This document shows positions 59,650-64,000 of a DNA stretch of 64,000 nt, in pieces; within the stretch, counting starts at the first letter, position 1; each line of letters begins with the position of its first letter. Made by a program: the position numbers and the translations under genes. Source of the stretch: Dermatemys mawii (Eukaryota; Chordata; Testudines; Dermatemydidae); assembly GCA_007922305.1 (NCBI GenBank), contig ML677366.1:13544910-13608909 (forward strand), in the 5' to 3' direction. Under the pieces are notes generated by a model, which ran no database searches, was not told the origin of the DNA, and saw nothing but the letters and a program-made list of their open reading frames with translations.

Positions 59650-59696
59650 TTTAAACTGATGCTACACTTGATCTTAGCCAAAAAGCAAGAAGACAT
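59650..59696 (-). pseudogene. U2 snRNA pseudogene (5' fragment)
   Basis: The minus strand carries TTTTTGGCTAAGATCAAGTG, the signature near the U2 5' end that includes branch-site pairing sequence, after a recognisable but altered start (ATGTCTTCTTGC). Downstream there is ATCAGTTTAA with about 10 bases of U2 missing, then similarity fades. No functional U2 is encoded. Confidence 0.75.
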
Positions 59697-61657
59697 AGGC
59701 ATGCTGAAAGGGAAATTTCTTTGTTCCCAGAGAAACAACCTTATTGTTTTCTTTGCCTTCAGTTCTGCACAGTTCTTGTGCACAGTTCTTGTTTCAGATG
59801 GACATTTTGGCTCCTTATCTTGAGGAATCTTCAGCTTGTTTATTGAATGTACATACTCATGAAGAAATAGGTGCCCATGGGGACGTATGTGCTGTGTGCA
59901 TGCACACAAGCATATGCACTCACACACACACACAACCCTGTAATCATGCCATACAGATACACATTGCGCACTCACAAATATTTGCTGCCCTTGCATTCTT
60001 TCCTTGATTTGCATGCTTGTTCTTTCCACCGTCATTAATGGAGGCTGTTCCACGTGTTGAGAGGAGAAGGGAGGCCTTTGTATATTTAACAGGAGATCTA
60101 ATCTTTTTAAACTGCTGGAAGACTTGCCCATATTTTACTTTGGAAAATGATTAGATGCAATGCAGATTTATCTGTGCTTGGAATGGCCTTTTTCTTTCTT
60201 TCTGTACGGGGAAGTTCCATAATTTGGGTTCTGATGTCAGTGAACGGATAATCAGATTATCCCCCCTCTTGCAGCAAACTGGACTCTGGTTGAGCAATTT
60301 ATTTTTATTTAGTTAGTTTTTGTTTTTGTTAATTTGAAGGGAAAAAGCCGATATTTCTGTTATTCATTGGACAATTTAAAAAAAACAACAACCCCAAACC
60401 CAGTTCTGGCCCCTGTTGCATGTGCTTTTCTGATCCAAAAGAGATTTCTGTGTCCTGCAGTGTATTTGGTGTTGGTAAAAATATCTGTGGTATGTTGAAA
60501 CTATATTTTCCCCAGAAGTATTTCTTAACCCCGACATCAGTGTCTCATGGTGTGAGCGTACAGAATGTTTGTGCGTCCATTGTGTACGTGTAGACATGTT
60601 GTGCATATTTTAAATATCTCCCCCCTCCCTACCTCCACAAAAGTCAATCCAGTAATTAGACTGAGCAAAAGGAACCTGTCTCTATCTGTAATGCAGGCAA
60701 AAAACGTCTGTTCTCACCCTGCCTTCTGTTAATGAGATAGAGACAGGTAAGCATCACACATACCAACTTTCCTGCCTTCAGCAACATCAAGGAAACAGTG
60801 ACAAGCTATTAATGGAACGTGATGGACCAAGTGCTAATTAGTGCTTCCTTTTCAACTTTTACCTAGATGTGCACCAAGATCTCCAACCCATCTTTTTCCC
60901 TAAGCTTAGATCCCTTTGTTTTCAGTATGTTTCTCTTCACACAGATAAATCCATTAGTGAATATGTGAAGGCATCATTTATTTCCCAAGTCATTCCTCCC
61001 CTCCCATTGGGTTCATACAGTGTTCTTCATACAGGTATCACTTCTCTCTTCTCTCATCCTCACACCTTCAGTAATTTCTGTACTGATCCTATGTCTCATA
61101 AGACCACCTACATCAAAAGTGACCTCCCTCTGTGGAGGGGGAGTCGGCTTGGTAATGTACCACAGATAGCACAGTGATGGGTACCATATAAGGTCATAGA
61201 CAGTCTCCAATCCATGATCAGTGTGTAGCAAACGCTCATTTCTGGTCAACAGAGCATGTCTAGATTGAATGGTTCCAGAGACACCAATGCACCTGCTTCT
61301 TTCCCCTTTTCACTCGTTCCCCTGTGTGTCTGTTTTCTAGATGCTTATATGGCCCCCAGCATCACAGTGTTTGAGGGCCTTCCAGAGAGAAGTTATCCCT
61401 GGAGCAAAGGTATTTGAGACCTAGGAGCTTCTTGCAGCCTACAGTGGAGAAAGTCTATCCTTCTTGTATCAAACACTGCTGTGTTCTGCAGCAGCAACAC
61501 CCCCTCCCCCCGCCCCCCAGTAACACTGATGCTGTGGTATTGTTTTATAAGCAGGGCATGAGAGTGGAGACTCATTGTGGTGTTGCCAACCCAGTGAGGA
61601 AGACCTCTGCCCAGCTCACGGTTCTCAGTTACTGAACTGTTTTTATTGATCATTTTT

Positions 61658-61765
61658 ATTGTGATAGCACCTAGAGGCCAGCTAGGTCAGGCCTCCACCC
61701 TGCAAGGTGCTGTGCAAACATCTAGGGAACGACAGCTCCTGCCTCAGAGAGCTTATCGTCTAAAA
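61658..61765. repeat. Interspersed repeat fragment
   Basis: 'tagcacctagaggccagcta' through 'agagagcttatcgtctaa' resembles a repeat widespread in turtle DNA and the copy at 14.0 kb. Confidence 0.5.
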
Positions 61766-62099
61766 AAATGTAGGCTTCCTGGTTCTCAGTACATCTGTCC
61801 CTGCCCACTGGAAGCTGATTAAAACTAGACAGGGCTGAGACCCACCAAAACATCTGGGCTTGCAATAAATATACACCCTGCCCTGCACACTTCTGGATAG
61901 AGACTTCCTCCCAGCCTGCACCCTGGACTCCTCCCTGACCCATCTCCTTTGTCTTCCCTTATGCATGGGCTCTTGGTTTCTCCCTGCTGTGTCAGGTCCC
62001 ATCACACTGCCAGGCCTGGATCCCAAGAAGCCTGGCTTCATCTGCTCCTGCTATTTGCAGTCACAGTTCGCAGACCGCAGAGCTTGGTGGGGACACTTA

Positions 62100-64000
62100 T
62101 GGGGCAGCAGGCAGGGTCTGCACATTAGCTAATTAACTTTCATGACTGAACTATGTTGCCTTGTCTTTTTTTCTGCCCCCTCCCTTTCTCCACCCCCAAA
62201 ATACATATGGACAGGTGTGTGGACAGGCACACACAAACACACACGACACATTTTGTGCTGGCCTCAGAATCCTTCTAAAACCGTGAACTGCAGAGTTTTC
62301 CTGTTTGTTTTCAGAGTGGGGTTTCTCTGCTCCGTGGTACACTGGGCCCCCTGTTTCACATTAGCTGAGTCTTATTGAATCCGGTGCACAAAGGCCCGTC
62401 TCCCCAAGCAAAGCCCTCTGCTGCACCCCGTCCATAAATCCAACCCCAGAACAAAGTCTTTTGTACCTTGGACCATCTTTCTACCCAGCCTGCCTGATTT
62501 TCTCTCTCGCTCTCATGCTGGAGGTTTCTTAGTGCCAGGAAGATATGATAATTCTTGTGGAGAGAGCATGAAATTCCTCTGCTCTTTGTGTCTGTTTAAT
62601 TCAATGAGAACCCCAGCCCCACACGTCATGAATGGTGGCTTTGTGCTGGCCTTTCCTGAGCTCTAACTGCCAGCCCTGCTCTCTGCCTCTAGTTTCCCAC
62701 CATTGGATGCTGATTAACAAACTAAATTATTTTTTCTCCCTAATGATGTTTTCCCACTTTGCCCACCAGGCTGGAAGAAGCCATGGGGAGGAAAGGATTC
62801 ATGGAAAGGATGAGCTAGCCAGAGAGAAAATTAAAGAGACAGTGTTGCTTTCTGGGCTCTGGCTATTCAGATCCACTTTGCTTTATTTCCTTATTAGCGA
62901 AAATGCTAGTGTCTTGCTGTCTCTTGCATGGCTGCCTGAGTTTCAACTAGGGACCAGTTTTCAAAAGCATTTGTATGAGGTGTGCTATGAAGCATGTGTA
63001 TAAGTACATAACATGCACACAATTCTGTGTGTGCGCATGAAGGTAAATATAATATATATGTGTGTTTGTGTGTAGTCCAAAATATGAGATTTGTTTTACA
63101 GCCATTTCTCTGGGGCAGGGGGACATTCAGTAATTATGTGACATCTGTCTGTACGTCTGTGGGAGCATTTAACTGAGACAAATGCTCTCTTCTTTAATCA
63201 GACTGAAAGTTCATGGAGAGGGATGCGATGGGACGAGACAGGACATCTCTCGGTGAGCAAGGAGAGGTGAGTCCATGAACCTAGTTGTTAGAGGAATAAG
63301 TTGAATTTAGCTCTGGAGGCCATAGCCAGACACCCACACACACACACAGACACCCACGCACACTTTTGAAACTGGGTCAGCTGATGTTTGCTGCTGCTAT
63401 GTAAGTCAGGAAGCAATAATTCCGATTACCCTAAATAGAATGGGAAGTGGAAATCAAAGGCAAGTCAGGATGCAGCCATCTGCCTTCTGAAGCATCGTAG
63501 TGTCTCTCTGACTTTCTTGTGAACTGGGAAGAAAAGCAGCCTGTAGAACTTTTGTATTTTCTAAAAGGAAATGATTGTAATCTGCACAGAAAAAAGACAC
63601 ATGGGGGGAGGTAGAGCCTCCTTTTAAATTCTGATTAACAAAACCTGAAGATTTGAAATGTTGTTGTTTGTATGGAGTTATTCCAAGCCATGGAATCTGA
63701 ATTGCTCTGTTTATTCTCTGGTTTGTGTGATATGGGCATCTGCAGAGCAAGTTTTCTCATCTCTCCCCAGCAACGTGCCTTGCCTCTGACCTGGAGTCAG
63801 CACTCCCAGCCTGGAGAGGGAGCGGCAGGTCCAGCTGATCTCTGTGGACATGCTCAGCAGAGAAGACAAAGGGGCTGCTTAATGCTAGTGTTTGAGATTT
63901 GGAGATCTGCCTGCTAAGCAGTGGGCAGAGATCATTTCCCATAGGCCTCTGGGCAGATGTCAGATGGGAACAACCATGTTGTAGCAAGTGAGGCTCTGTC
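62100..64000. other. Intergenic or intronic, no recognised feature
   Basis: No coding similarity. Short CA/TG runs occur near 62225, 63055 and 63340. Confidence 0.5.

Noticed and set aside
59616..60131. Open frame of 171 codons on the minus strand
   Set aside because: It overlaps the U2 pseudogene and a CA-rich stretch; no similarity was recognised.
1..64000. Prokaryotic systems, CRISPR arrays, phage or plasmid features
   Set aside because: Spliced genes, CR1, hAT, MIR and Penelope elements and a vertebrate microRNA show vertebrate nuclear DNA; no array of spaced repeats or operon was seen.

Overview
This is a vertebrate nuclear window, most likely from a turtle (a crocodilian is possible). 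Three conserved landmarks are seen in the sequence: the mitochondrial DNA polymerase gene POLG on the minus strand (20 coding exons recognised, all joining in frame), a tRNA-Arg(TCG) gene just upstream of the POLG promoter on the plus strand, and the microRNA gene mir-9-3 on the plus strand at about 50.8 kb. The order POLG - tRNA-Arg - MIR9-3 is also that of human chromosome 15. The turtle/crocodilian call is an inference from the repeats: CR1 tails of the 'ggttggactagatgacctcc' type, hAT elements ending in 'caggggtgggcaaac', and Penelope-like fragments with a GIY-YIG region.

Layout. 1-18.9 kb: POLG exons 21 to 2 (minus strand), with a CpG-rich promoter at 18.5-18.95 kb; the last two exons lie before the window. 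19.0 kb: tRNA-Arg. 19.1-32.9 kb: repeat-rich intergenic DNA with no recognised gene, holding Penelope, CR1 and hAT remnants and a 73-bp near-identical direct repeat. 32.9-34.7 kb: GC-rich, unassigned. 35.6 kb: a (CA)n array broken by a 10-N assembly gap. 35.7-54 kb: DNA nearly free of transposons, with several CpG islands, two perfect CRE palindromes, an RE1/NRSE-like site and mir-9-3; I read it as the regulatory domain and host-transcript locus of mir-9-3 (MIR9-3HG in human). 54-64 kb: non-coding, with microsatellites, a U2 snRNA pseudogene and a few old repeats.

POLG is the catalytic subunit of the mitochondrial replicase. Its three exonuclease motifs and its polymerase motifs A and B and the HDE motif are all intact, so I read it as a functional gene. 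tRNA-Arg is an independent polymerase III gene. pre-miR-9-3 appears to sit inside one exon of a plus-strand non-coding transcript, since a strong acceptor and a strong donor flank it. The RE1-like and CRE sites fit the REST/CREB control known for miR-9 genes, but this is inference.

I found no operon, CRISPR array, defence system or other unprecedented system. The unusual points are: hAT insertions within about 20 bp of two POLG splice sites, a chain of out-of-frame ORFs across POLG exon 2 in the region where mammals encode POLGARF, a minisatellite that grew inside a hAT element, and an unassigned 127-bp inverted repeat in the mir-9-3 domain.
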